A stretch of 64,000 bases of DNA from Novosphingobium sp. Rr 2-17 (GTDB taxonomy: Bacteria > Pseudomonadota > Alphaproteobacteria > Sphingomonadales > Sphingomonadaceae): positions 1 to 64,000 of the forward strand of contig NZ_AKFJ01000004.1 in the NCBI RefSeq assembly GCF_000272475.1, read 5' to 3'. Below the pieces are notes generated by a model. The model made no database searches. It saw only the letters and a program-made list of their open reading frames with translations, and had not been told where the DNA came from. Positions 35,323 through 44,989 of the stretch are shown here, piece by piece; the first letter of the stretch is position 1; every line of letters starts with the position of its first letter. The translations under genes were made by a program, and so were the position numbers.

Positions 35323-38300
35323 TCAGGCCGCGATTGCCATTCGCTCCGGCCCACGCTTGGCGGTTAGCGAGACGTTAGAGATACCCTGGATGCTCTCCAG
35401 GTGCTCGGCGAACTCACCATCGAGCGCAAAGTCGCGGCCCAGCCGAACCTTTTGCGTCCGACCTTCGCCTAGCTGCAACGTGGCGATCACTTCACCCCCG
35501 CCGCGAAGGCCAGTTCGCATCAGCAACGCCAATTCGTTCACCGCTTCAACCCGATCGATTTCCAGCGTCAAGACCATGCGCGCGTCAGCTTTGACGTCGC
35601 TCAGTGGCCTTCCGCTGCGGACGGTCACGCGAGGGGGTTCGTCCGCGCTGGGGGAATCGAGTTCCACCTGAAGCAGCACGCACGCACCTTCCTTGGCCCA
35701 CTTCACGAAGTTATCGACCATGCTCTCCTCGAAGCAAGACGCCGAAAAGTTGCCCGATTGGTCGGAGAAGTCAGCCAGAACGAAGTCCTTGCCGCGCTTG
35801 GTCTTGCGGCGCTGCACGTTCTCCACCATCGCCGCCATCACCGCGCCGGTACGCCCGGCGCTGCCCGATGCGGTCATCAAGCTGGAATACGTACGCGCCC
35901 CGTTAGCGCTGGCGACCGCGCGGTATTGCTCCACCGGATGCGCGGCGAAGTAGAAGCCGAAGTTCTCGCGCTCCTTCGCCATCTGGTCCATCCGGCTCCA
36001 CGGCTCGGCATCGACAAGGCGCAAGCCCTGCTCGACATGATCTTCACCGCCGAACAGCCCGTGCTGACTGGAATTGCGCTCGCGCGAGGAGCGGTCGGCC
36101 TCGGCCAGCAGCGTGTCGGCGTTGGCCAGCACTTTGGCGCGGTTCGGCTCCAGCGAATCGAAAGCGCCGGCCGCCCCCAGGCTTTCAAGCTGGCGCCGGT
36201 TCATCGAGCCGGCGGGCGCGCGGCGGAATATGTCATCCAGGCTTTCAAACGGGCCATTGGCCTCGCGCTCGGCGACGATCGCATCCATCGCCTTTTCGCC
36301 GACGTTTCGAATGCCGGCCAGAGCGTAACGCACCGCGTAGCTTTCCTCGGTTTCCTCGACGATGAACTCCGCCTCGGAGCGATTGATGTCGGGCGCGGCC
36401 AGTTCGATGCCGTTGCGCCGCGCGTCGTCCACGAAGATCGCCAGCTTTTCCGACTGGTGCATGTCAAAGCACATTGCAGCGGCATAGAACTCGTGTGGGT
36501 AGTGCGCCTTGAACCACGCGGTGTGATAGGCCAGCAATGCGTAGGCCGCGGCGTGGCTCTTGTTGAAGCCATAGCCGGCGAACTTGTCGATCAAATCGAA
36601 CAGTTCGTTCGCCTTCGCTGCCTCGATACCCGAGACGGTCTTGCAGCCATCGACGAAACGCTGACGTTGCATGTCCATTTCGGCCTGGACTTTCTTGCCC
36701 ATTGCCCGGCGTAGCAAGTCGGCATCGCCCAGCGAGTAGCCGGCCAGGATCTGCGCGGCCTGCATGACCTGCTCCTGGTAGACGAAGATGCCGTACGTCT
36801 CGCCCAGGATGCCCGCCAGCTTTTCGTGCGGGTACTCGATCGCGGCCAAGCCGTTCTTGCGCTGGCCGAACAGCGGGATGTTGTCCATCGGACCGGGGCG
36901 ATAAAGCGAGACGAGCGCGATGATGTCTCCGAAGTTGGTCGGTTTCACCGCCGCCAGGGTGCGGCGCATACCTTCCGATTCAAGCTGGAACACGCCTACG
37001 GTGTCACCGCGCTTGAGCAGATCGTAGACGGCGGGATCGTCCCAGCCCAGCGTCGAGAGGTCGATGGTGATGCCGCGCCGTTCGAGCAAGTCACCCGCCT
37101 TGCGCAGCACCGACAAGGTCTTGAGGCCTAGGAAGTCGAATTTGACCAGGCCGGTATCCTCGACATACTTCATGTCGAACTGGGTAACCGGCATGTCCGA
37201 ACGCGGGTCGCGATAGAGCGGAACGAGCTGCGCCAACGGACGATCGCCGATCACCACGCCCGCCGCGTGAGTGGACGAGTTTCGGGGCAGACCTTCCAGT
37301 TGGACGGCCAGATCGACGAGCCGTCGCACTTCGGCGTCGCTGTCGTATTCGCGGCGGAACTCCGCAACCGGCGGGTCTTTGGTTACGCCTTGGAACTTGC
37401 GACCGCTGATGGTCTCGGTCAGGGTCCAGGGATCGGTGGGATGGTTGGGCACCATCTTGCACAGCGAATCGACGCGGCCATAGCTCATCTGCAGGATGCG
37501 GCCGCAATCGCGCAGCACGGCGCGGGCCTTCATCTTACCAAAGGTGATGATCTGAGCGACGTGATCGTGCCCGTACTTCTTCTGGACGTAGCGGATCACC
37601 TCGCCGCGCCGGGTTTCGCAAAAATCGATGTCGAAGTCCGGCATCGAGACGCGCTCGGGATTGAGGAAGCGTTCGAACAGCAGGCCGAGTTTGAGTGGGT
37701 CGAGACCCGTGATCGTCAGAGCCCAGGCGACCACCGAGCCAGCCCCGGAACCACGCCCCGGGCCCACGGGAATGCCGTTGTCGTTGGCCCACTTGATGAA
37801 GTCGGCCACGATCAGGAAGTAGCCGGGAAAGCCCATGCCGACGATGATCTGAACCTCGAAATCGAGGCGGTCGGCATATTCCAGGAAATCTTCCGTGACG
37901 CCCTTTTCGTGCAAAATTTCGTAGGCAGCGCGGCGTTCCTCGCCTTTAAGCGCCATTGCCTCGGCCAATTCCTGCTCAGTGGTGCCAGGCCAGTAATGCA
38001 TGAGGCGCTTGGCAAGACCCAGGCGCGAATCGTCGGCCAACATCCGCGCCTCACCCTCACGGTCGCCGGCAAGGCTGGGCAGTAGCGGCTTGCGACGCGG
38101 CGGCGCGTAGGCACAACGCTGCGCGACGACGAGCGTATTGGCGAGCGCCTCGGGCAAGTCCGCGAACAGTTCGGCCATCATGTCCGCAGGCTTCACCCAT
38201 CGTTCCGATGACGAGCGCGGACGCTCGGCAGCATCGACGTGGGTGGAGTTGGCGATGCACAGCATCGCATCGTGCGCGGCGTGGAATTGCTTCTCGGCAA

Positions 38301-38925
38301 ACTGCGCGGGATTGGTGGCAACCAGGGGAATATCGCGCTGGTAGGCAAGCGCGATCAGGTCTTCTTCGCTCTCGTCCTCTTCCGGCTCGCCGGTGCGCGT
38401 GATCTCGATGTAAAGGCGGTCACCGAACAATGCCTGCAACTGATCGCTATAGCGCTCAGCCTCCTCCGGCCGGCCATCGGCAAAGAGCCGTGCCAGCGCG
38501 CCTTCATTGCCACCGGTGAGGCAGATCAGACCATCGGTGTACCCGCGCAGGGACTCCAACTCGACATTGGGCTCCATTTCGATCGGGCGGTCGAGGTGAG
38601 CGCGGCTGACGTGGTGACAAAGATTCATCCACCCGGCATCGTTCTGCGCGAACAAGGCGATCCAGTCGATCACCCGATCCTGCCCTTGCGCTGCGGCGCC
38701 GGGGCGACCGACGCCGAGGAACGTGCCGATGATCGGCTGAACGCCAGACCCCTTACAAGCTCCGGCGAACGTGGGAGCCGCGTAGAGGCCGTTACGATCA
38801 CACAGCGCCGCTGCGGGAAACTTGCGCTCCTTCGCTAATTTGGCGATCGCCTTCGGGTCTATCGCGCCGTCCAGCATGGTGAAGCTGGAGAAGATTCGAA
38901 GCGGTACGAAGGGGGCGTGAGACAT
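35323..38925 (-). CDS. dnaE: DNA polymerase III alpha subunit
   Basis: A 1200-residue replicative polymerase of DnaE1 type. The N-terminal PHP domain starts FVPLRIFSSFTMLDGAI. The catalytic palm carries VGPGRGSGAGSVVAW and PDFDIDF. The fingers and helix-hairpin-helix regions (FDLIDKFAGYGFNKSHAAAYA) and a C-terminal OB fold (GAVMAAMVENVQRRKTKRGK) are present. The length is normal for the family. Its stop faces the small membrane protein gene. Confidence 0.96.
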   Translation of the reverse strand: MSHAPFVPLRIFSSFTMLDGAIDPKAIAKLAKERKFPAAALCDRNGLYAAPTFAGACKGSGVQPIIGTFLGVGRPGAAAQGQDRVIDWIALFAQNDAGWMNLCHHVSRAHLDRPIEMEPNVELESLRGYTDGLICLTGGNEGALARLFADGRPEEAERYSDQLQALFGDRLYIEITRTGEPEEDESEEDLIALAYQRDIPLVATNPAQFAEKQFHAAHDAMLCIANSTHVDAAERPRSSSERWVKPADMMAELFADLPEALANTLVVAQRCAYAPPRRKPLLPSLAGDREGEARMLADDSRLGLAKRLMHYWPGTTEQELAEAMALKGEERRAAYEILHEKGVTEDFLEYADRLDFEVQIIVGMGFPGYFLIVADFIKWANDNGIPVGPGRGSGAGSVVAWALTITGLDPLKLGLLFERFLNPERVSMPDFDIDFCETRRGEVIRYVQKKYGHDHVAQIITFGKMKARAVLRDCGRILQMSYGRVDSLCKMVPNHPTDPWTLTETISGRKFQGVTKDPPVAEFRREYDSDAEVRRLVDLAVQLEGLPRNSSTHAAGVVIGDRPLAQLVPLYRDPRSDMPVTQFDMKYVEDTGLVKFDFLGLKTLSVLRKAGDLLERRGITIDLSTLGWDDPAVYDLLKRGDTVGVFQLESEGMRRTLAAVKPTNFGDIIALVSLYRPGPMDNIPLFGQRKNGLAAIEYPHEKLAGILGETYGIFVYQEQVMQAAQILAGYSLGDADLLRRAMGKKVQAEMDMQRQRFVDGCKTVSGIEAAKANELFDLIDKFAGYGFNKSHAAAYALLAYHTAWFKAHYPHEFYAAAMCFDMHQSEKLAIFVDDARRNGIELAAPDINRSEAEFIVEETEESYAVRYALAGIRNVGEKAMDAIVAEREANGPFESLDDIFRRAPAGSMNRRQLESLGAAGAFDSLEPNRAKVLANADTLLAEADRSSRERNSSQHGLFGGEDHVEQGLRLVDAEPWSRMDQMAKERENFGFYFAAHPVEQYRAVASANGARTYSSLMTASGSAGRTGAVMAAMVENVQRRKTKRGKDFVLADFSDQSGNFSASCFEESMVDNFVKWAKEGACVLLQVELDSPSADEPPRVTVRSGRPLSDVKADARMVLTLEIDRVEAVNELALLMRTGLRGGGEVIATLQLGEGRTQKVRLGRDFALDGEFAEHLESIQGISNVSLTAKRGPERMAIAA

Positions 38926-39029
38926 ACGTTGATTTTGGTGCCGCAGCTCCGCCCGATCAAGGCCAGCCTGCGGATAACTCGGGGGATTAGCGCATCAATG
39001 TACGCCGCCGAAGGGCGCCGAGGCGCTAA

Positions 39030-39521
39030 CTACAGCAGCGCCTCGATATCCGCCTTCAGGCTCTCTGGCTTGTCGGTGGGGGCGTAGCGGCGCACGACGT
39101 GGCCTTCGCGGTCGATCAGGAACTTGGTGAAGTTCCACTTGATCGACTTCGAACCGAGTAGCCCAGGGGCCTGCGCCTTGAGCCAATCGAACAGCGGCGC
39201 GGCGCTGTCTCCGTTGACGTCCACTTTGCCCATCAGCGGGAACGAGAGGCCGAAGTTCACTTCACAGAACTGCGCGATCTCGTCAGCCTCGCCCGGCTCC
39301 TGCCCGCCGAACTGGTTGCAGGGGAAGGCAATCACTTCGAAGCCGCGCGTGCCGTACTCGCCCCATAGTGCCTCAAGCCCCGCATATTGACCGGTAAAGC
39401 CACACTTGCTGGCCGTGTTGACCACCAGCACGACTTTGCCGACCCGGTCAGCCAGACTGACAGGCTCGCCGTTCGGCAGTGTCGCCGTAAAATCGGCGAT
39501 TGTGCGTGGATCTTTGCTCAT
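39030..39521 (-). CDS. Glutathione peroxidase (BtuE type)
   Basis: A 163-residue thiol peroxidase. The peroxidatic cysteine is in NTASKCGFTGQY, and the conserved catalytic Gln lies in FPCNQFGGQEPG. The Trp/Asn pair is in KWNFTKF. The Cys form (not Sec) probably uses thioredoxin or glutathione to reduce peroxides in the cytoplasm. Its ATG overlaps the stop of the upstream small gene by 3 nt, so the two are likely co-translated. Confidence 0.93.
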   Translation of the reverse strand: MSKDPRTIADFTATLPNGEPVSLADRVGKVVLVVNTASKCGFTGQYAGLEALWGEYGTRGFEVIAFPCNQFGGQEPGEADEIAQFCEVNFGLSFPLMGKVDVNGDSAAPLFDWLKAQAPGLLGSKSIKWNFTKFLIDREGHVVRRYAPTDKPESLKADIEALL

Positions 39522-39808
39522 GAGCGGGGAAAATCGGCGCGGCGGTAGAGGCGGCGGATTTCACCAATGCGGAAGGTATGGTCTCCCGCCTTCTCGATGG
39601 CGTAGTCGTCCTGCTTGCTTTCAGGCATTTCCATTACGAACTCGACCAGTTCTGCCACGGTGCCGCTACGAATGGTCTTGAGGTTATGGAACAACCCACC
39701 GCCGTCCTGGCACTTGTGAAGTTCGGCAAAGTCCTCCCACCCGAATCCATGATGGGCGGGGGTTCCGGCCTCTGTGCCGGCACCAATGGTGGACGGTGTG
39801 TCACTCAT
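39518..39808 (-). CDS. Conserved hypothetical protein (96 aa) coupled to glutathione peroxidase
   Basis: A small soluble protein with HGFGWEDFAELHKCQDGGGLFHN, VAELVEFVMEMPESKQDDYAI and HTFRIGEIRRLYRRADF. I do not recognise a named domain. The start at 39808 follows AAAGGACATTGCCG, a reasonable ribosome site; the frame extends to 39871. The overlap with the peroxidase gene suggests a shared role in oxidative stress, but that is inference from position only. Confidence 0.75.
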   Translation of the reverse strand: MSDTPSTIGAGTEAGTPAHHGFGWEDFAELHKCQDGGGLFHNLKTIRSGTVAELVEFVMEMPESKQDDYAIEKAGDHTFRIGEIRRLYRRADFPRS

Positions 39809-39890
39809 CGGCAATGTCCTTTTCTGTTCAACTCTGCACATTTGATGTGGGAGTAAAAAGCTCAAACGCAATTCCGGTTGCGTCGGTCGC

Positions 39891-40580
39891 CTATCTTAGC
39901 ACCCCGTCATGCAGCCGCACGACCCGGTCCATCGCCAGGGCCAACCGCTCGTTATGGGTAGCGACCAGCGCTGCGCTGCCCTGCCCGCGCACCAGTTCGA
40001 GGAACTGGGCAAAGACCTTGTCGGCGGTCGCCTCGTCGAGATTGCCGGTCGGCTCATCCGCCAGCACCAGATGCGGTCGGTTGGCGAGCGCGCGGGCCAC
40101 GGCGACGCGCTGTTGTTCGCCACCGGAAAGCTTGCTCGGTCGATGGTCCAGGCGTTCACCCAAGCCAAGCGATCCCAGCAATTCGGTCGCTCGCTGCTCG
40201 CACTCAGCGCGGGGTTTACCCGTGATGAGCTGAGGCAGGACCACGTTTTCCAGGGCGTTGAAGTCGGGCAGCAAGTGGTGGAACTGATAGACGAAGCCGA
40301 TATGATCGCGGCGTACAGCGGCGCGGCTGTCCTTGCCCAGCTTGCTGGCGTCGATCCCGGCGATCTCGATCCGGCCTCCGAAGCCACCTTCCAGCAAGCC
40401 GATCGCTTGCAGCATCGTCGACTTGCCCGAACCGGAGGGGCCGAGCAGCCCGACGATCTCGCCGGGGCGGACGTCCAAGTTGACGCCGCGCAGCACGTCG
40501 ATGCGCACGCCGCCTTGCTCGAAGCTGCGGGTTACGTCGGTCAGGCGGACGACGGGTTTGTTGGCGACAAGATCACTCAT
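39891..40580 (-). CDS. lolD: Lipoprotein-releasing ABC transporter ATPase
   Basis: A 229-residue ABC ATPase. Walker A is GPSGSGKST at residues 47-55, the signature is [15 protein letters not shown], and Walker B is [13 protein letters not shown]. It pairs with the permease whose 3' end overlaps its start by 8 nt. The complex moves lipoproteins from the inner membrane to the LolA carrier. Confidence 0.94.
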   Translation of the reverse strand: MSDLVANKPVVRLTDVTRSFEQGGVRIDVLRGVNLDVRPGEIVGLLGPSGSGKSTMLQAIGLLEGGFGGRIEIAGIDASKLGKDSRAAVRRDHIGFVYQFHHLLPDFNALENVVLPQLITGKPRAECEQRATELLGSLGLGERLDHRPSKLSGGEQQRVAVARALANRPHLVLADEPTGNLDEATADKVFAQFLELVRGQGSAALVATHNERLALAMDRVVRLHDGVLR

Positions 40581-41811
40581 AACGCAGCACCTGTACAGGA
40601 TCGGTGCTCGCCGCCTTGTAGGCCGGGTAGAGCGTGGCGAGGAAACTGAAAATCAGCGCCATGACGCTGATCGTGACGATTTCCACTGGGTCGGAGCGGG
40701 ACGGAAGCTCGGTCAGGAAGCGGATAGAGGGATCCCACAAGTTCTGGCCGGTCACGATTTCCACTGCATGAACAATCGGTTGGCGGAAATAGAGGAATAC
40801 GAAGCCCAGGATCAGCCCGGCGACCGTGCCTGCAGCGCCGATGCAGAAGCCTGCAGTAACGAACACCTTGAGCAACGATCGCCGGGTCGCGCCCATCGTG
40901 CGAAGGATCGCGATGTCACGGGTTTTGGCGCGCACCAGCATGATCAGCGAGGAAAGGATGTTGAAGACCGCCACCAGCACGATGATCGACAGGACCACGA
41001 ACATCGCCACGCGCTCCACCGCCAGCGCTTCGAAAAGTGAAGCATTTACAGTCTTCCAGTCGGTGACGACGGCGCGGCCTTGCAACTGGCGGGTCAACGG
41101 GGCGAGGATTTCGCCCACGCGGTCCGGATCGGTGGTGGTGACCTCAATAGTGCCGACGGTGTCGCCGGTAAGCAACAGAGTTTGCGCGTTTTTCATGGGC
41201 ATGACGACATAGGCCTGGTCATAGTCGTAGATGCCGATCTCGAAGATCGCGGAAACCCGGTAGGCCACTTGGCGCGGGACCGTGCCGAAAGGCGTGGAGC
41301 GGCCTGCCGGGTTGATGACGGTGATGACATCGCCCACTTGCGCGCCCAGGTTTTGCGCTAGCTGGCTGCCGATGGCTACATCATCAACGTCGGCCCTCAA
41401 GGTACTGAGGTTGCCCGCTTTTACTTTGCTGGCAAGGCGGTTGATGTCGGCCTGGGTGTTGCCGCGCACCAGGATCGCCTCAACCCGGCCATTGAACGTC
41501 GCCAGCAACGGCTGCTCGATCAGCGGCGAGGCGCGGGTGACGCCGGGGGTGGCGCGGACGTCTTTTAGGACGCCTTCCCAGTTATCTAGCCGGCCGCCGT
41601 AGGCCTGGATGAAGGCGTGTCCGTTGAGGCCGACGATCTTGTCGAACATCTCGCCGCGAAAGCCGTTCATCACGCTCATGACGATGACGAGGGCCGCAAC
41701 CCCCAGCATTACCGCCACTAAACTGATGCCCGCGACCAGCGCGATGAAGCGCTCGCCTTTGCCGGGCAGCATGTAGCGCTTGGCGATGGTCCATTCAAAA
41801 GGAGAGAGGAT
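40573..41811 (-). CDS. lolC: Lipoprotein-releasing ABC transporter permease
   Basis: A 412-residue FtsX-type permease. The first helix is [27 protein letters not shown], followed by the large periplasmic MacB-like domain and three C-terminal helices. [26 protein letters not shown] is the coupling-helix region typical of LolC/LolE. The start is inferred as TTG at 41811 ([20 protein letters not shown]), with AGGCGG upstream; the frame is open to 41841 from another TTG. A single LolC/E-type permease beside lolD suggests a homodimer (LolF-like). Confidence 0.9.
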   Translation of the reverse strand: MLSPFEWTIAKRYMLPGKGERFIALVAGISLVAVMLGVAALVIVMSVMNGFRGEMFDKIVGLNGHAFIQAYGGRLDNWEGVLKDVRATPGVTRASPLIEQPLLATFNGRVEAILVRGNTQADINRLASKVKAGNLSTLRADVDDVAIGSQLAQNLGAQVGDVITVINPAGRSTPFGTVPRQVAYRVSAIFEIGIYDYDQAYVVMPMKNAQTLLLTGDTVGTIEVTTTDPDRVGEILAPLTRQLQGRAVVTDWKTVNASLFEALAVERVAMFVVLSIIVLVAVFNILSSLIMLVRAKTRDIAILRTMGATRRSLLKVFVTAGFCIGAAGTVAGLILGFVFLYFRQPIVHAVEIVTGQNLWDPSIRFLTELPSRSDPVEIVTISVMALIFSFLATLYPAYKAASTDPVQVLRYE

Positions 41812-42043
41812 CAAACGACGGGTCCGCCTGTGATCGTGCAATAAGGTGTCATTAGCGCGGCATTAAGCCGAGGTTAGCGCACTGGCAAGCGCACGAGGGT
41901 GCCCTCGCAACGGGAGAAATCGGCCAATCTCATGCCGCCGCCTTTTCCACCCGTCCCGCATCCGCCCCTTCTTACTTGCTTTTCGACGCAATCGCAGCCA
42001 AAGGCGCGACGCGTTTTGACGCGCCAGCGGTCTGGACCAACTC

Positions 42044-43522
42044 ATGAACATGACACACCCCTTTCGTGATGCCGACGGGGACAAGCTGCGCGAAGAGTGC
42101 GGCATATTCGGCGTGATCGGCTCTCGTGAAGCCGCCGCCATCGCTGCGGCCGGGCTGCATTCGCTGCAGCATCGCGGGCAGGAGGCGGTGGGCATCACCA
42201 GCTTCTCCGGCTCCGAGTTCCACTCGCACCGCGGCCTGGGCCATGTGGCGCAAGTGTTCTCCGCGCGTGAGCTGGCGACGTTGCCGGGCACGATGGCGTC
42301 GGGGCACGTTCGCTATTCGACCACCGGCGGATCGGGCCTGCGCAACGTGCAGCCCTTGTTCGCGGACCTGGCCGACGGCGGTTTTGCGATCGCCCACAAC
42401 GGCAACATCTCCAACGCGATGACGCTCAAGCACGATCTGGTGTCGAAAGGTTCGATCTTCCAATCGACCTCGGACACCGAGGTCATCATCCACCTCGTCG
42501 CCACCAGCCGCTATCCCACCCTGCTCGATCGCTTCGTCGATGCGCTGCGGATGGTCGAGGGTGCTTATTCGCTGATCTGCATGACGCCCGAAGGCATGAT
42601 CGCCTGCCGTGATCCGCTGGGCATCCGCCCCTTGGTAATGGGCCGCATCGGCGATGCCACCGTGTTCGCATCCGAAACCGTGGCGTTCGACGTGATCGGC
42701 GCCGAGTTCATCCGCTCGATCGAGCCGGGCGAACTGGTTCAGGTGGATCACAAGGGCACGATTTCCAGCCACCGCCCATTCGGCAGCCCTTCGCCGCGCC
42801 CCTGCATCTTCGAGCACGTCTATTTCAGCCGCCCCGATTCGGTGATGGATGGCTTGTCGGTCTATCAAGTGCGCAAGCAGATCGGCGTCGAACTGGCCAA
42901 GGAAGCCTTCGCTGACGCCGACGTGGTGATCCCGGTGCCCGACAGCGGCGTGCCGGCGGCGATTGGTTATGCCCAGCAATCGGGCATCCCGTTCGAACTG
43001 GGCATCATCCGCTCGCACTATGTGGGCCGCACCTTCATCCAGCCGGGTGACGCGGCGCGCCATGCCGACGTGAAGCGCAAGCACAATGCCAACCGCGCCG
43101 TCGTGGAAGGCAAGCGGATCGTCCTGATCGACGATTCGATCGTGCGGGGCACCACGTCCAAAAAGATCGTCGAGATGATGCGCGATGCCGGCGCTTCGGA
43201 AGTCCACATGCGGATCGCCAGCCCGCCGACCGAGCATTCGTGCTTCTACGGCGTCGATACGCCCGAGCGCTCCAAGCTGCTGGCCGCCACCATGGACACC
43301 CAGGCGATGGCCGACTTCATCCAGGCCGACAGCCTCGCCTTCGTGTCGATCGACGGCCTCTATCGCGCCGTGGGTGAGGAAAAGCGCGAGAAGAAGTGCC
43401 CGCAGTTCTGCGATGCCTGCTTCAGCGGCGAATATCCCACCAAGCTGACCGACTTCACCGAGCGCTTCGCCGCCTCCACCGCAGCCGCTGCCACGACCGC
43501 CGCCGAGCTGGATGCTGCGTGA
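42044..43522 (+). CDS. purF: Amidophosphoribosyltransferase
   Basis: A 492-residue first enzyme of de novo purine synthesis. The glutaminase nucleophile is Cys19 in LREECGIFGVIG, after a short propeptide. The PRPP loop is VLIDDSIVRGTTSKK. Cysteines in KKCPQFCDACFSGEYPT match the Fe-S-containing B. subtilis type. The next gene, an SDR, starts with GTG overlapping the purF stop (GTGA), so the two are coupled. Confidence 0.96.
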   Translation: MNMTHPFRDADGDKLREECGIFGVIGSREAAAIAAAGLHSLQHRGQEAVGITSFSGSEFHSHRGLGHVAQVFSARELATLPGTMASGHVRYSTTGGSGLRNVQPLFADLADGGFAIAHNGNISNAMTLKHDLVSKGSIFQSTSDTEVIIHLVATSRYPTLLDRFVDALRMVEGAYSLICMTPEGMIACRDPLGIRPLVMGRIGDATVFASETVAFDVIGAEFIRSIEPGELVQVDHKGTISSHRPFGSPSPRPCIFEHVYFSRPDSVMDGLSVYQVRKQIGVELAKEAFADADVVIPVPDSGVPAAIGYAQQSGIPFELGIIRSHYVGRTFIQPGDAARHADVKRKHNANRAVVEGKRIVLIDDSIVRGTTSKKIVEMMRDAGASEVHMRIASPPTEHSCFYGVDTPERSKLLAATMDTQAMADFIQADSLAFVSIDGLYRAVGEEKREKKCPQFCDACFSGEYPTKLTDFTERFAASTAAAATTAAELDAA

Positions 43523-44238
43523 GCGATCGCAGCTTTGAAGGCCAGGTCGCGCTCGTCACCGGCGCGAGTCGCGGGATTGGTGCGGCCACCGCAACGGCGC
43601 TGGCGGCCAAGGGCGCGCATGTCGTACTGACCGGGCGTGATACCAAGGCGCTCGAAGTGGTCGAGGATGCGATCTTCGCAAATGGCGGTTCGTCCACCAT
43701 CGCGCCGGTCGATCTGGTCGAGCCCGACGGCATCGCCCGTCTGGCAAGCGCGATCCAGCAGCGCTGGGGCAAGCTCGACGTGCTGGTAATCAACGCCGCG
43801 ATCCTGCCCGAATTGACCAGCGTGGCCGACATCGACCAGAAGGTGTTCAACAAGGCGCTGACCACCAACGTGCTGGCGACGCAGGCGCTGATCGCCAATT
43901 TCGATCCGCTGCTGCGCAAGAGCGACAACGGGCGGGTGATCGGCATGACGTCCACCGTGGCCCAATCGCCCCGCGCCTTCTGGGGCGCCTATGCCGCCAC
44001 CAAGGCCGCGTTCGAAGTGCTGCTGGACTGCTACGCGCAGGAAACCGCGAACATCTCCAAGGTCCGCGTCGCCATCGTCGATCCGCGCGCCACCCGCACC
44101 GCGATGCGCGCGCGTGCTTATCCGGGAGAGGCCCCGGCATCGGTGAAACCACCCGAAGTCGTAGCCGATCGCCTGGTCGCGCTATTGGCCGAACCGTTCT
44201 CTAGCGGACATCGCGAAGGCGTTAACCAGTCGGCTTAA
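43519..44238 (+). CDS. Short-chain dehydrogenase/reductase downstream of purF
   Basis: A 239-residue SDR. The cofactor motif is TGASRGIG near residue 15, and NAA lies in LVINAAILPE. The active site Ser is in GMTSTVAQS, and the expected Tyr-x-x-x-Lys appears as YAATK. The start is the GTG at 43519 overlapping the purF TGA. The substrate is unknown. This purF-SDR pairing appears to be a regular arrangement in sphingomonads, though I cannot check it here. Confidence 0.9.
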   Translation: MSDRSFEGQVALVTGASRGIGAATATALAAKGAHVVLTGRDTKALEVVEDAIFANGGSSTIAPVDLVEPDGIARLASAIQQRWGKLDVLVINAAILPELTSVADIDQKVFNKALTTNVLATQALIANFDPLLRKSDNGRVIGMTSTVAQSPRAFWGAYAATKAAFEVLLDCYAQETANISKVRVAIVDPRATRTAMRARAYPGEAPASVKPPEVVADRLVALLAEPFSSGHREGVNQSA

Positions 44239-44333
44239 CCTGACGGTAATCGCCTTAGGCCAGCTTTGCCGATTGGATGGCGCCCCACTCCCATTTTTCC
44301 TGGGGCCGCCGATAGTGCAAGGCCGGTTTAACG

Positions 44334-44675
44334 ATGGTTTCTACCGGGAAAGAACGCTACGCCACCGCCGCGCAGGAAGATCGTAGTGCCCTGCGTCGCC
44401 GAATTTCCATCCCTGCCAATTTGCGCCCCGCCGGCGCCGAAAGCTACCAGACCGCATTATGCGATTTGTCGATCGCGGGCTTCTGCGCCACCGCAATCAA
44501 CCCCGTCCATCCCGGCACGATTTGCTGGCTAACCCTTCCCGGCCTCGAATCGCTACGCGCGAAAGCAGTATGGTGGGACAACAGCCTGATCGGCTGCGCC
44601 TTCGAGCAATTGCTGACCTCGGCTGAACTGGCAAATGTGCTGGCAAAGTGGGACGCCCGTAGCGGGGAGGCCTGA
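44334..44675 (+). CDS. PilZ-domain protein
   Basis: A 113-residue single PilZ domain, a cyclic-di-GMP receptor fold. The arginine motif is in RSALRRRISIP, and the second motif is CDLSIAGFC in place of D/N-x-S-x-x-G. ALRAKAVWWDNSLIGCAFE is the usual C-terminal strand pair. It may bind c-di-GMP and control motility or polysaccharide, but no target is adjacent. Confidence 0.82.
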   Translation: MVSTGKERYATAAQEDRSALRRRISIPANLRPAGAESYQTALCDLSIAGFCATAINPVHPGTICWLTLPGLESLRAKAVWWDNSLIGCAFEQLLTSAELANVLAKWDARSGEA

Positions 44676-44989
44676 AGGCCAGCGCCACAACGCGTTGATT
44701 TGAAAATTCTATCCCGTCGTCATTGCCCGCCGCCGGGGGCGGTGCGGCTACTGAGGCTGTTCAACCCGCCCTGGATTGCTTCGCCCTTCGGGCTCGCAAC
44801 GACGAAGGGAGGGAAAGGTATGGATGGTGCAAGGCACCCAGCACCTCTTGCATCTCCGCCTTATCTCGTCCCCACCCCCTTTTTTCGTCATTGCGAGCGC
44901 AGCGAAGCAATCCAGGGCGGTTTGCACGACCCTTGGGTCATTTCGCCAATATCCGCGTTGACGACGAGAGGCAGTTCAGCGCTCGCGGC
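44676..44989. other. Intergenic region between the PilZ and CFA genes
   Basis: No gene is seen in these 314 bases. The stretch is mostly occupied by palindromic element B (44766-44920), with a CGTCATTGCCCGCCG fragment at 44716-44730 that may be a further decayed piece of the same repeat. Confidence 0.6.
44766..44920. repeat. Palindromic repetitive element (copy B)
   Basis: The left arm CCGCCCTGGATTGCTTCG...TCGCAACGACGAA (44766-44806) is complementary to the right arm TTCGTCATTGCGAGCGCAGC...AATCCAGGGCGG (44884-44920). The spacer is about 77 bp. The arms match those of element A at 11301-11383. Confidence 0.8.
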
